Assembly: GCA_905478855.1 (NCBI GenBank)
Contig: CAJQKF010000052.1
Location: 1 to 60,007, forward strand
Origin: an uncultured Gammaproteobacteria bacterium
GTDB taxonomy: Bacteria; Pseudomonadota; Gammaproteobacteria; Arenicellales; CAJQKF01
Length of the DNA: 60,007 nucleotides
Direction: 5' to 3'
This document shows positions 50,036 through 58,603 of the stretch, piece after piece; position 1 is the first letter of the stretch; each line of letters begins with the position of its first letter. The notes under the pieces are model-generated. The model was not told where the DNA came from, made no database searches, and saw only the letters and a list, made by a program, of their open reading frames with translations. A program made the position numbers and the translations under genes.

Positions 50036-51784
50036 ATGTATGAATCATACTTTGGCTTTACCGAACTGCCATTTTCGATAGCACCGAACCCGGCCTATTT
50101 GTTTATGAGCTCTCATCATCGCGAAGCGATGGCACACCTGCTGTTTGGCGTTAGAGAAGGAGGAGGTTTCGTACAGCTCACAGGAGAGGTTGGTACAGGA
50201 AAAACAACCCTGTGTAGACGGTTACTCAGCGAACTTCCAGATAACGTTGATGTTGCGCTAATATTAAATCCACGAATAAATGAACTTGAGCTGATGCAAT
50301 CGGTTTGTGATGAACTACGGATCAATTATGAATCTAGCGCAACGGTTAAGAATTTACTGGACCATTTAAATAGTTATTTATTAGACGCCCATGCAAAAGG
50401 ACGGAATACGGTATTGATTATCGATGAAGCACAAAATCTTTCCTTTGATGTTCTCGAGCAGGTGCGTTTATTGACAAATTTAGAGACATCGCAGAAAAAA
50501 CTACTACAAATTATTCTAGTCGGGCAAACTGAATTACGGGAAATGCTGTCCCAAAAATCATTGCGTCAACTTTCGCAACGAATTACCGCGCGTTATCACT
50601 TAAAACCTCTAGATCGAAGGGATTTGCGTGAGTATTTGGTATTTCGATTGAAGCAAAGTGGTTGTGAACGTTTCCTATTTACTCGATCGGCAGTTTCGAG
50701 TATTTATCGACTTAGTAACGGCATTCCACGAATTATTAACGTTCTTTGTGATAGAGCGTTGTTGGGAGCCTACTCAACAGGTAATAAACAAGTTAATGCG
50801 AAAATTGTAAGAGTTGCAGGTATGGAGGTGATGGGGAGTGATAATGGTGTGAGAAATAGAAGTATTGGTTTCAGTTTGTTATTGATTTTGATTCTGGCAT
50901 CGGCTCTTTATACTTTGAACGCTAGTTTATTACCGAGCGAAATAGATTCGAAAATTAAGCGTTGGGTACCTGAGTGGATGTATACCCTACCACCGAGCAT
51001 GAATTTTCAATACTCGTTTTTGTCGATTGCAAAAGAAGCGTTTGCCGAAAGTCCGGGTCTACATATTGAATATGCGACGGAAATAACTCGGAAATTAGAA
51101 TCGGCTTCTTTTAAACGGGACTTAGTTAGCTTGCCTGAACAATTGCTAACCGCGAGTGCGCTTAAGTCCACACTCCGTAATCTTGGAGTAGAGAAAGTAA
51201 GTCGGTTAAATGGGTTGCGGGAACTGGTTTCGCAATGGCGTTTACCTACAACCATAGTATTCGATTGTGTGACTGTTTCAGAGTTAGGCTTGAAGTGTTT
51301 TGGCCTCGTTGATAATTTGGATGACTTAAAAAATATAAACCGACCGGCAATGATTCAGGTGAATGGTGATGGTGAAAGCCTTGGCTATATCGTGGTAACA
51401 TTTTTAGTGGGTGATGAGGCTGTTATTAGATTTTCGGATAAAAGCGTGCGTATTAAAGTTTCCGAATTAACCAAGTTATGGGGCGGCGAAACACTTGTTT
51501 TATGGAAACCACCGGCCCTTGATCGAATCCCTATTAGTGAAAATTCATCTATTGAAGATGTTCTTTGGTTACGGCGAGCATTGAACTTTGAGCAGATGAA
51601 TTACGGAATGGGTGCAATTTCGCGTATTGATAGAGCGATGTTGGATGCAGAACTTCTTAATGCTTTAAATCAATTCCAAATTAGATCCGGTCTGCAAGTG
51701 CGCAGTATTGTAGATGTAGCTGAGTTAATCCAATTAAATAGCCGGATTGGTTACCACAACTACCCGATTTTAGAAGCCAATTAA
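50036..51784 (+). CDS. gspA: GspA/ExeA-type AAA ATPase with peptidoglycan-binding C terminus
   Basis: Inner-membrane ATPase that with GspB helps place the type II secretin through the cell wall. 582 residues: YFGFTELPFSIAPNP at the N terminus, Walker A GEVGTGKTT at 50-58, Walker B VLIIDEAQNL near 126-135, NGIPRIINVLCDRAL, one membrane helix near 277-294, a periplasmic C39-like domain (about 365-495) lacking an evident catalytic Cys, and a PG-binding-1 domain near 505-575. No other gsp genes are in the window. The 172-base upstream gap shows no clear ribosome site. Confidence 0.9.
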   Translation: MYESYFGFTELPFSIAPNPAYLFMSSHHREAMAHLLFGVREGGGFVQLTGEVGTGKTTLCRRLLSELPDNVDVALILNPRINELELMQSVCDELRINYESSATVKNLLDHLNSYLLDAHAKGRNTVLIIDEAQNLSFDVLEQVRLLTNLETSQKKLLQIILVGQTELREMLSQKSLRQLSQRITARYHLKPLDRRDLREYLVFRLKQSGCERFLFTRSAVSSIYRLSNGIPRIINVLCDRALLGAYSTGNKQVNAKIVRVAGMEVMGSDNGVRNRSIGFSLLLILILASALYTLNASLLPSEIDSKIKRWVPEWMYTLPPSMNFQYSFLSIAKEAFAESPGLHIEYATEITRKLESASFKRDLVSLPEQLLTASALKSTLRNLGVEKVSRLNGLRELVSQWRLPTTIVFDCVTVSELGLKCFGLVDNLDDLKNINRPAMIQVNGDGESLGYIVVTFLVGDEAVIRFSDKSVRIKVSELTKLWGGETLVLWKPPALDRIPISENSSIEDVLWLRRALNFEQMNYGMGAISRIDRAMLDAELLNALNQFQIRSGLQVRSIVDVAELIQLNSRIGYHNYPILEAN

Positions 51785-51796
51785 GTATTTCAGACC

Positions 51797-52429
51797 ATGT
51801 CATATATTCTGGATGCGTTGAAAAAATCAGAACGTGAGCGTTCACTTGGAAAAGTCGAAACTTTGGATACGTTGCAGTCTGAAGGTTCTGTATACAATAT
51901 ACGATTGGCAATTTTTATCGTCTCTATCGCGGTTTCCCTTTGCGTTATTTTAGCTGGGTTTGTTTGGTATTTTCGAGCCGAGATTCGCTCTATTTCCGTG
52001 GATTCCAATAGCAGTCAGGGTGTTTTTAATCCGAATACAGAGTTGTCGGTCAAATTACCGGACGTAGATATGCTCGATAGCACTAGAGTGTTGGTTTCTA
52101 AAGTCCCAGAAGTTATAGTGGATAAACACGAAAGCGTATCAGGGGTAGCTAAAACGCAAAGTAATGGTGAGGAAGAATTGGAGTCTCCTCAAATAACCCC
52201 ACAGCTTGTGGATTTAGCACGATTGCCAGCGGAAATTCGTAAGGATCTACCACCTCTCATCATTAGTGTACTTTCCTATTCAGCTGACCCTGTGCGCCGT
52301 TTTGTAATGATAGATGATGTTATTTATAAAGAAGGTGAACCCGTCACCAACAACGTAAAGTTACTATCCATTGAGCGGGATAGATTGATTTTCAAAGCTC
52401 AGAACAGGACGTTTTTTAAGAAACCGTAG
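51797..52429 (+). CDS. gspB: GspB-type secretion assembly protein
   Basis: Partner of GspA. 210 residues with the characteristic N terminus MSYILDALKKSERERSLGKV, one membrane helix (about 36-58), a low-complexity periplasmic linker and a C-terminal domain with ISVLSYSADPVRRFVMIDDVIYKEGE, the GspB core. 12 bases after gspA. Confidence 0.9.
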   Translation: MSYILDALKKSERERSLGKVETLDTLQSEGSVYNIRLAIFIVSIAVSLCVILAGFVWYFRAEIRSISVDSNSSQGVFNPNTELSVKLPDVDMLDSTRVLVSKVPEVIVDKHESVSGVAKTQSNGEEELESPQITPQLVDLARLPAEIRKDLPPLIISVLSYSADPVRRFVMIDDVIYKEGEPVTNNVKLLSIERDRLIFKAQNRTFFKKP

Positions 52430-52439
52430 ACGAGTCTAT

Positions 52440-53219
52440 ATGAATGACATAAACAAAGTTAAGTTTTTACAAACAACCACAGGTAATCAACTGGCTTACC
52501 AATATTTTCCTGGAAAAGGCCCGACAGTGGTTTTCCTAGGTGGGTACGCTTCAGACATGAGTGGTTCTAAGGCCGAGTGGCTGTCAAGCCATTGCGCAGA
52601 TAATGGACGAGCCTATTTACGTTTTGATTACTCAGGTCATGGACAGTCGACAGGCGAATTTGATCGCGGAACAATAGGTCAATGGATGGAGGATGCCCTA
52701 TTCGTTATTGACTATTGTACAACTGGAAAACTGATTTTGATTGGATCAAGTATGGGTGGTTGGATTATGCTACTAATAGCCACTGTTCTTAAGGATAGGC
52801 TGTTTGGTTTGATTGGTATTGCGGCCGCACCGGACTTTAGTGAAGACTTAATGTGGAGTCAGTTTGACGATGAAACTCGAAAAAAGCTGATAAATGAAGG
52901 TATTATATATTTACCATCTGACTATACGGAGCAAGGGATGCCTCTGCGTAGAGAATTTATTGAAGATGGAAGATTGCATTTAGTTCTGCGCGATCCGATA
53001 AAGCTACATTGCCCTATACGACTTTTGCACGGGTTGCTCGACTCGGATGTGCCGGCTGATACGGCTGATAAAATTTTACACGCGGTAGAGTCAGATGATG
53101 TTCATGTTTGTTATGTCAAAAATGCAGATCATCGTTTCTCCTCTAACGAAAACTTGTTACTGTTATCGGATACCCTAGAACGACTAGTGAGCGACGAGAA
53201 AATGAAGGGGCATGAGTGA
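52440..53219 (+). CDS. Alpha/beta hydrolase, ABHD10-like
   Basis: 259 residues. Oxyanion segment FLGGYASDMSGSKA near residue 32, RFDYSGHGQSTGEF, nucleophile Ser104 in IGSSMGGW, an acid Asp in LLHGLLDSDVP and catalytic His in KNADHRFSS. The FLGGYASDM and DGTIGxWxEDAL-like pattern matches the ABHD10 (acyl-thioesterase/esterase) group. Substrate unknown. 10 bases after gspB, so possibly transcribed with it. Confidence 0.88.
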   Translation: MNDINKVKFLQTTTGNQLAYQYFPGKGPTVVFLGGYASDMSGSKAEWLSSHCADNGRAYLRFDYSGHGQSTGEFDRGTIGQWMEDALFVIDYCTTGKLILIGSSMGGWIMLLIATVLKDRLFGLIGIAAAPDFSEDLMWSQFDDETRKKLINEGIIYLPSDYTEQGMPLRREFIEDGRLHLVLRDPIKLHCPIRLLHGLLDSDVPADTADKILHAVESDDVHVCYVKNADHRFSSNENLLLLSDTLERLVSDEKMKGHE

Positions 53220-53246
53220 ATAGCACTTCTCAATTTGGAAAATAAA

Positions 53247-53825
53247 ATGCAAGAATTAGTTGAACGTATAAATACTGAGGGAATTCATGTTGGTGGGGGT
53301 ATCGTAAAGCTTGACGGTTTCTTAAATCATCAGGTTGACCCTATGCTTACAGAACGAATGGGATCAGCTTTTCACGATGAATTCAGTAAACTTGGTATCG
53401 GTAAGCCAGATAAAATTGTTACGGCTGAAGTAAGCGGTATTCCTGCTGCATTGGCTACGGCACGTATTTATAATGTACCCGTCCTTTATGCTCGTAAACA
53501 TCAATCGAGCGTGATGACAGATATTTATTATTGTGCTCAAACCAAAAGCCGAACAAAGGGTGTTGATGTTACGCTTTTAATATCACGGCAATATTTAACC
53601 GCTGGCGAAAAAATTATCATAATTGATGATTTTCTTGCAACCGGTTCAACTGTAAAAGCGTTATCGAGCATAATTGACGCAAGTGGAGCTTCGTTGATTG
53701 GTATTGGTTGCGTAATCGAAAAACCACAAGAAGGTGGCCGAGCTATGTTGGGATTTAGGTCACTGCCCATTGTTAGCTTAGCAAAAATTGAATTACGCGG
53801 TGAGGAGTTACATGTTTATGAATAA
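53247..53825 (+). CDS. xpt: Xanthine phosphoribosyltransferase
   Basis: Purine salvage: xanthine plus PRPP to XMP. ATG at 53247, with GGAA at 53237-53240, preferred over the TTG at 53235; 192 residues. Motifs as in Bacillus Xpt: KLDGFLNHQVDP near residue 23, AEVSGIPAALATA, YARKHQSSVMTD and PRPP site IIIDDFLATGSTVKAL. Overlaps nothing; the lipoprotein gene follows directly. Confidence 0.92.
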   Translation: MQELVERINTEGIHVGGGIVKLDGFLNHQVDPMLTERMGSAFHDEFSKLGIGKPDKIVTAEVSGIPAALATARIYNVPVLYARKHQSSVMTDIYYCAQTKSRTKGVDVTLLISRQYLTAGEKIIIIDDFLATGSTVKALSSIIDASGASLIGIGCVIEKPQEGGRAMLGFRSLPIVSLAKIELRGEELHVYE

Positions 53826-53835
53826 AGGTGTACAT

Positions 53836-54483
53836 GTGAAACGAACTTGTGTGATGGGACGAGTGATTTTAACGGTATTGCTGACTGTGGCATTATCGTC
53901 ATGTTCGATGAAACCGAAAATTAACGATAGTGCTCTTGGCGCGCAAAAGGAATTGGTACGACCTGGTACGAAATTGAAGCAGTCCGGGTTTTTAAAGTTT
54001 ACCGATACATCTCGTTGTGATTTAAGCACAGGGTGTGGCGCTGAATTCAGTTTATTAAATGCGAGCCTTTCTGAAATTACACCACTCGGTGGCAAGTTTT
54101 CTATTGAACACCATAACTTGCTTGTTGAAGTTGAGGGGAAGTCGGCTAAGGTTAATAAAAAGTACATGTCCTTTCTTCAGAGTTCTAGTTCCGGTTATGG
54201 AATTAACGTAAAGCGTTATCGTCTTTTATCAAAAATACCGTATCATAAATTTTTGATTGAACAGGCCGAGTTATTTACCCAACGTACCTATGGGTGCAGT
54301 GTACTTTGGGATAAGTCTTTTGGTTGGGAAGTTGTGGACGAACGGGCATTGCTAAAAGTTCGTATGACGGATTCATTAAATTCTAGTGAGACAAAATCAT
54401 TTTTGGAACTTACGTTTGATGGCACTACCGGTCATTTATTTAAGCAAGAATTGCAGCCTTGGGGCTCTAACCCATGTACGTAG
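53836..54483 (+). CDS. Unknown lipoprotein
   Basis: Start uncertain: the GTG at 53836 gives an ideal lipoprotein signal (MKRTCVMG, hydrophobic core, lipobox LSSC with Cys 23) and has AAAGG 7 bases ahead; in-frame ATGs at 53812 and 53818 lie inside xpt. Mature part of about 190 residues with a Cys pair (RCDLSTGCG) and no recognised domain; LKVRMTDSLNSSETKSFLELTFDG suggests beta structure. Function unknown. Confidence 0.7.
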   Translation: MKRTCVMGRVILTVLLTVALSSCSMKPKINDSALGAQKELVRPGTKLKQSGFLKFTDTSRCDLSTGCGAEFSLLNASLSEITPLGGKFSIEHHNLLVEVEGKSAKVNKKYMSFLQSSSSGYGINVKRYRLLSKIPYHKFLIEQAELFTQRTYGCSVLWDKSFGWEVVDERALLKVRMTDSLNSSETKSFLELTFDGTTGHLFKQELQPWGSNPCT

Positions 54484-54490
54484 TTGATTG

Positions 54491-54850
54491 ATGAGTTCGG
54501 AGCTATATTCTCAGATTTATGAGTTGATTCGGCAAATACCTGAAGGCAAAGTTGCGACTTACGGTCAATTGGCGGGATTCTTGCGCCGTGGGTCTGCGCG
54601 GCAAGTTGGATTTGCGCTAGCAGCAACGCCAAAGGGCGTTAATATACCTTGGCAGAGAGTTATTAACGCGAAGGGCGAAGTGAGTGAGCGAACAGGGGAC
54701 GGCGAAGGAGCAAGTACACAAAAAAAAATGTTACTGGCTGAAGGTGTTTTTTTTAACACAGCGGGTCGTGTAGACTTCAAACGTTGCGGCTGGCAAGGAC
54801 CAGACTGGGAGTGGCTAGAAGCCAACGAATACAAGGTATATCCGGACTAG
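54491..54850 (+). CDS. Alkyltransferase-like protein (MGMT fold, catalytic Cys replaced)
   Basis: 119 residues of the ATL/YbaZ group, which binds O6-alkylguanine and hands it to nucleotide excision repair. The DNA-binding half is clear (PEGKVATYGQLAGFLRRGSARQVGFAL), but the active-site PCHRV of the methyltransferase is PWQRV here (W54), the defining ATL change. ATG at 54491 preferred to the TTG one codon earlier. Confidence 0.9.
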   Translation: MSSELYSQIYELIRQIPEGKVATYGQLAGFLRRGSARQVGFALAATPKGVNIPWQRVINAKGEVSERTGDGEGASTQKKMLLAEGVFFNTAGRVDFKRCGWQGPDWEWLEANEYKVYPD

Positions 54851-54949
54851 GCTCCATTTCCTAGCGCGGGCGTATAAACTAAATATACATTAGGTTACCG
54901 GATTGCGAGTAATGACTTATTTCGGTTTTCCAGAAAACAGGAATAACGA

Positions 54950-55813
54950 ATGAGTCCAATACAAATACTTATGGCGGTGAGTGTTCCCGTCTTGTGGGGC
55001 TTGGGCTTCACCTTTTCGAAGGCAGCGCTAGATGAATTTCCGCCACTCATGTTGATGGGAATGAGGTTTTGCTTAACCGCTTTGATTTTAATATGGTTTG
55101 TGCCAAGACCCAAAGGCGAATATTTCAGAGTTTTCCAGATCGCCGTATTAGGTTCAGCGATACAGTATGGATTAACCTTCTCCGGATTGAAATATCTTGA
55201 TGCCTCAACGGCGGTGCTTGTCGTGCAAACTGAAGTGCCTTTCGGGGTAATCGCCGCGTGGCTAGCCTATCGAGAGCGAGTAGGCTGGGTTCGTTGGTGT
55301 GGCATCATTGCATGTTTCTTAGGTGTGGCTTTTATCAGTGGCAGTCCACAGCTGAGTGGCCAATGGTTTCCTGTATGCTTGGTTATTGGGGGCGCATTTA
55401 CCTGGGCAATAGCTCAGGTTATGGTCAAATCTTTAAAAACCACGGAAGGGTTTGCGCTGATCGCTTGGTTAGCATTATTCGCTGGCCCCATAATGCTGGT
55501 TGCGTCTTTATTTCTCGAGAATGGTCAATATCGCGCTCTCCGGGAAGCAACTTGGGTCGGCTGGGGAACAATAGGGTACTTAGCTGTATTTATGACAGCT
55601 ATTGGTTATGGAATTTTCTACAAGTTACTAGCCCGATTTCCAGTGTCGACAGTGATGCCGTATTTGTTGTTGTTACCCGTGGTAGGGGTTGCCGGTTCAA
55701 TTACTATCCTTGGAGAAAAACTAACGATGTCTGTATTAGTTGGAGGATTAATAGTGATTTGCGGTGTTGCAGTAATCGAATTGTTTGGTGAGAAGCAAAA
55801 ACTGGAGGACTAA
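54950..55813 (+). CDS. EamA-family (DMT) transporter
   Basis: 287 residues, ten predicted membrane helices in two EamA repeats (WGLGFTFSKAALDEFPPLMLMGMRF; then VIGGAFTWAIAQVMVKSL). Drug/metabolite transporter superfamily, inner membrane, usually amino-acid or metabolite efflux. It resembles YdeD/EamA-like exporters. Substrate unknown. Confidence 0.88.
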   Translation: MSPIQILMAVSVPVLWGLGFTFSKAALDEFPPLMLMGMRFCLTALILIWFVPRPKGEYFRVFQIAVLGSAIQYGLTFSGLKYLDASTAVLVVQTEVPFGVIAAWLAYRERVGWVRWCGIIACFLGVAFISGSPQLSGQWFPVCLVIGGAFTWAIAQVMVKSLKTTEGFALIAWLALFAGPIMLVASLFLENGQYRALREATWVGWGTIGYLAVFMTAIGYGIFYKLLARFPVSTVMPYLLLLPVVGVAGSITILGEKLTMSVLVGGLIVICGVAVIELFGEKQKLED

Positions 55814-55856
55814 CAGCCACTTATTCGTAACAATAGAAAAGTGATTTGTTACAAAT

Positions 55857-55891
55857 TGAAACAATTTGATACCTCGCTGAAACCCTTTGAT
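55857..55891 (+). promoter_or_regulatory. Tandem 14-bp repeats, 21-bp period, before the Cpx-like operon
   Basis: TGAAAC-NN-TTTGAT occurs at 55857-55870 and 55878-55891, exactly 21 bases apart, 57 bases before the CpxP-like start. An inverted repeat GTAACAA/TTGTTAC (55827-55833 and 55846-55852 by eye) lies just upstream. Two same-face direct repeats are what OmpR/CpxR-type regulators bind, so this is the likely site of the downstream response regulator. Confidence 0.5.
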
Positions 55892-55947
55892 GATCAATAG
55901 TAACTACTCTACGTACTCCAATTAAATATCAAGTAGAGGTAATTATT

Positions 55948-56394
55948 ATGTCCCATTCGAGACTTAAGAAAACAGGAAAAATAGTAATCTGCGTATTCGC
56001 AATTATTGGTATTGCCGGCTCCGTTTTTGCATGGAAGTTCCACGGTGGCATCGATCGGCATTCGGAACGTTGGGTCAGTCATGTAGAAAGCGAGTTCAAT
56101 TTAAACGCTGAGCAATCACAGTCTTTAAGTGACGTAAAGTCTTTGATAATCGATATCGGGCGAGAAGCAAAGCAAGGTCGTCGGCAGCAAATGACTGAGG
56201 TAATGGATCTGATGCTTGCGGATGAGATGGATCAACAGCAGGCTATTGCATTAGTGGAAGATAAAACGGCTATTATTGAGAATAAGGCTACGCAAATTAT
56301 TGTGGCACTGGCAGATTTTTCCAATCAGTTATCCGCTAATCAAAAGAGACAAATGCGAGATAAAATTGAGCGTAAAATGCAAAAGTGGAACTAA
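55948..56394 (+). CDS. CpxP/Spy-like periplasmic protein
   Basis: 148 residues. An N-terminal membrane/signal helix (about 11-29) then an all-helical part with two LTxxQ-like motifs, LNAEQSQSL and LSANQKRQM, the hallmark of CpxP/Spy/CnrX-type stress sensors and chaperones. It heads an operon with the response regulator and kinase, as a CpxP-like inhibitor would. Cleavage of the helix is uncertain. GTAGAG (55933-55938) over its ribosome site can pair with CTCTAC (55907-55912). Confidence 0.75.
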   Translation: MSHSRLKKTGKIVICVFAIIGIAGSVFAWKFHGGIDRHSERWVSHVESEFNLNAEQSQSLSDVKSLIIDIGREAKQGRRQQMTEVMDLMLADEMDQQQAIALVEDKTAIIENKATQIIVALADFSNQLSANQKRQMRDKIERKMQKWN

Positions 56395-56408
56395 GTTAGG
56401 ATATAAGG

Positions 56409-56439
56409 AGAGGGTAGTGTAACAAATGCGCTACCCTCT
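56409..56439 (+). other. Intercistronic hairpin between CpxP-like and regulator genes
   Basis: AGAGGGTAG (56409-56417) and CTACCCTCT (56431-56439) form a perfect 9-base stem with a 13-base loop, 15 bases after the CpxP-like stop. No U-run follows. It could protect or end part of the transcript so that the CpxP-like protein outnumbers the signalling pair. Confidence 0.5.
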
Positions 56440-56507
56440 ATGCGACGTATCCAAGCGACAGTTGGGTCCGTTTTTCCGGCAATTCAATATCTACGGGTAA
56501 TCTCCTA

Positions 56508-57176
56508 ATGCAGTCTCGAATTCTAATGATTGACGATGATGAACTGCTTGGCCCGCCACTGGCTGCGTACTTTCAGCGTTTTGATTTAGAATTAATTTGC
56601 AAAACGAATGCACAAAATGGCATTGATTATTTATACAATAATCTCGTCGATTTAGTGATTCTTGATGTAATGCTGCCCGAGCACAACGGCTTTGACGTAT
56701 GCCGTACTATTCGTAAGGATAGCCAAATTCCCATTATTATGTTGACAGCGCGCGGAGATGTGACCGATCGGGTTGTCGGTTTAGAGCTTGGCGCTGATGA
56801 TTATCTATCAAAGCCTTTTGAACCTCGCGAGCTTGTGGCACGTATTCAGAATGTCTTGCGACGGATTAATCCTATTCCACAAACAATTCATAAATTATCT
56901 TTCGGCGATTTAGAACTAGATATGCTGAAACAAGAGGTAACTGTTCGAAACGAGGTGGTGGAGCTCACCACACGAGAATATCAAATGCTTGAACTATTCG
57001 CAAAATCGCCGAGGAAAAAATTTAGCCGTGACGAAATACTGTCTACGTTGCGAGGAGTCGATAGTGAAATCTATTCCCGAGCGATAGACATAGCGGTTAG
57101 TCGATTAAGAAATAAACTCAAACCTACGGATAATATTCGCACCGTTTGGGGGCAGGGGTATACTTTCATTGAATGA
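56508..57176 (+). CDS. OmpR-family response regulator, CpxR-like
   Basis: 222 residues. Receiver domain with acidic pocket IDDDE (9-12), phosphoacceptor Asp53 (LVILDVMLPE), Thr80 and Lys102 (LSKPF), then a winged-helix DNA-binding domain (about 125-220; LTTREYQMLELFAKSP, SRAIDIAVSRLRNKLKP, VWGQGYTFIE). Overlaps the kinase gene by 8 bases. The CpxP-like gene upstream is the reason for the Cpx label. Confidence 0.93.
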   Translation: MQSRILMIDDDELLGPPLAAYFQRFDLELICKTNAQNGIDYLYNNLVDLVILDVMLPEHNGFDVCRTIRKDSQIPIIMLTARGDVTDRVVGLELGADDYLSKPFEPRELVARIQNVLRRINPIPQTIHKLSFGDLELDMLKQEVTVRNEVVELTTREYQMLELFAKSPRKKFSRDEILSTLRGVDSEIYSRAIDIAVSRLRNKLKPTDNIRTVWGQGYTFIE

Positions 57177-58485
57177 TGCATTTGATAAGCGTCCTAGACG
57201 CCATCGGTTATCCTATCGATTACTCGCGTTATTCATAATAACCGGTATCGTTTTAATTGCTGTTATTTCCGGGGTTGTCCGTAGCGCCTGGGATCAGCGT
57301 TATAGAGATGCAGTAGATCCTCACTTGCGGAGATATGTCGAGTATATTCTTGTGGATATAGGCACACCGCCAAATTTAGACACGGCTGTGCAATTGTCGA
57401 CAGAACTCTCTGTAGATATTGTTATAAATGGACCCAATGTTAACTGGTCATCTAACGGTAATGCTCTGGTCGAAAACGATATCGACATATTTCATAGGGA
57501 GCGAAACAACAACAAGGATATTGAATTTGGTGAATACGATCACAATCAGTTCTTAATAAGGGTCAAGAAGAATTCTTATCAGCTGACATTTTTGACAAAA
57601 GACCGGTCTAGGCGTAATGGGTGGGCAGGGCCAGCATTTTTGGTTATTGTACTTAGCCTTACTGTCTTAGGCAGTTGTTACTGGATACTGCGTTGGATGC
57701 TCCGTCCGATTGGGGCGTTGGATCAAGGGGTTAAGCATATCGGCATGGGAGAATTGGATTATAAAATTGTTGTAGAGCGAAAAGATGAATTCGGCACTTT
57801 AGCGACAAGTATTAATAAAATGGGTGATGATTTGGCAAGTATGCTGGAAGCGAAAAGGCAGCTGTTACTCGCGATAAGTCATGAACTACGCTCACCGTTA
57901 ACGCGATTAAAAGTTTCATTGGCGCTTATGGATGAGACTGATATGACGAATAGTATTGCCCGTGATGCTAATGAAATGGAGCAGCTTATTGGCTCTCTTC
58001 TCGAAGCTGAAAGACTTAATTCAACTCATGCGATTTTAGACTATGTGTCTATTGAGCTAGGACAATTTGTTTCTGAGGTGATCAATGAGGATTTTCTCCA
58101 CATTCCCATAAAATTCACGCCTCCAGATGAGATATTGTTTTTAGATGTAGACCCACTTAAACTTAGACTTCTGCTTCGTAATCTTCTCGATAATGCGATT
58201 CGTCATAATAAGGTTGATCGTGGATTAGTGTCTGTTCAGATTGACGCAGGAATCAACGTAGCTAGACTGATGGTTTCGGATAATGGCGATGGAATGTCAG
58301 AACAACAGGTGAAAATGGCAACGGCTCCGTTCTGGAGACCGGACAGTTCCAGACAAAGGGCTACGGGCGGGTTTGGACTTGGTCTATATCTATGTCAAAA
58401 AATAGTAGAAGCCCATTCAGGACAACTATGTATAGAATCACAACCTGATCTCGGCACAACAGTAATTGCTGAGTTTCCGAAATGA
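57169..58485 (+). CDS. Sensor histidine kinase, CpxA-like
   Basis: 438 residues: membrane helices at about 17-39 and 153-176 with a periplasmic sensor of about 110 residues between, a HAMP domain (180-230), dimerisation/phosphoacceptor domain with His238 (AISHELRSPLTRL) and an ATPase domain with N box LLRNLLDNAIRHNK, G1 DNGDGMSE and G2 GGFGLGLYLC. Complete set of catalytic motifs. Last gene of the envelope-stress operon. Confidence 0.93.
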   Translation: MNDAFDKRPRRHRLSYRLLALFIITGIVLIAVISGVVRSAWDQRYRDAVDPHLRRYVEYILVDIGTPPNLDTAVQLSTELSVDIVINGPNVNWSSNGNALVENDIDIFHRERNNNKDIEFGEYDHNQFLIRVKKNSYQLTFLTKDRSRRNGWAGPAFLVIVLSLTVLGSCYWILRWMLRPIGALDQGVKHIGMGELDYKIVVERKDEFGTLATSINKMGDDLASMLEAKRQLLLAISHELRSPLTRLKVSLALMDETDMTNSIARDANEMEQLIGSLLEAERLNSTHAILDYVSIELGQFVSEVINEDFLHIPIKFTPPDEILFLDVDPLKLRLLLRNLLDNAIRHNKVDRGLVSVQIDAGINVARLMVSDNGDGMSEQQVKMATAPFWRPDSSRQRATGGFGLGLYLCQKIVEAHSGQLCIESQPDLGTTVIAEFPK

Positions 58486-58603
58486 ACCAGAAAAGTTGAG
58501 GGCATACGGGGTACATTTTGACAAAGTGGGTTTTATTTTTTTGGCTATAGGTATATTTAGTAGTTTTATTTAGCTACTATACGTAGGCATTTATTCAAAT
58601 CCT

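Noticed and set aside
55258..55791. 177-codon frame inside the EamA transporter gene
   Set aside because: Trp/Ser/Cys-rich translation typical of a shifted frame over a hydrophobic gene; the EamA frame has clear repeats.
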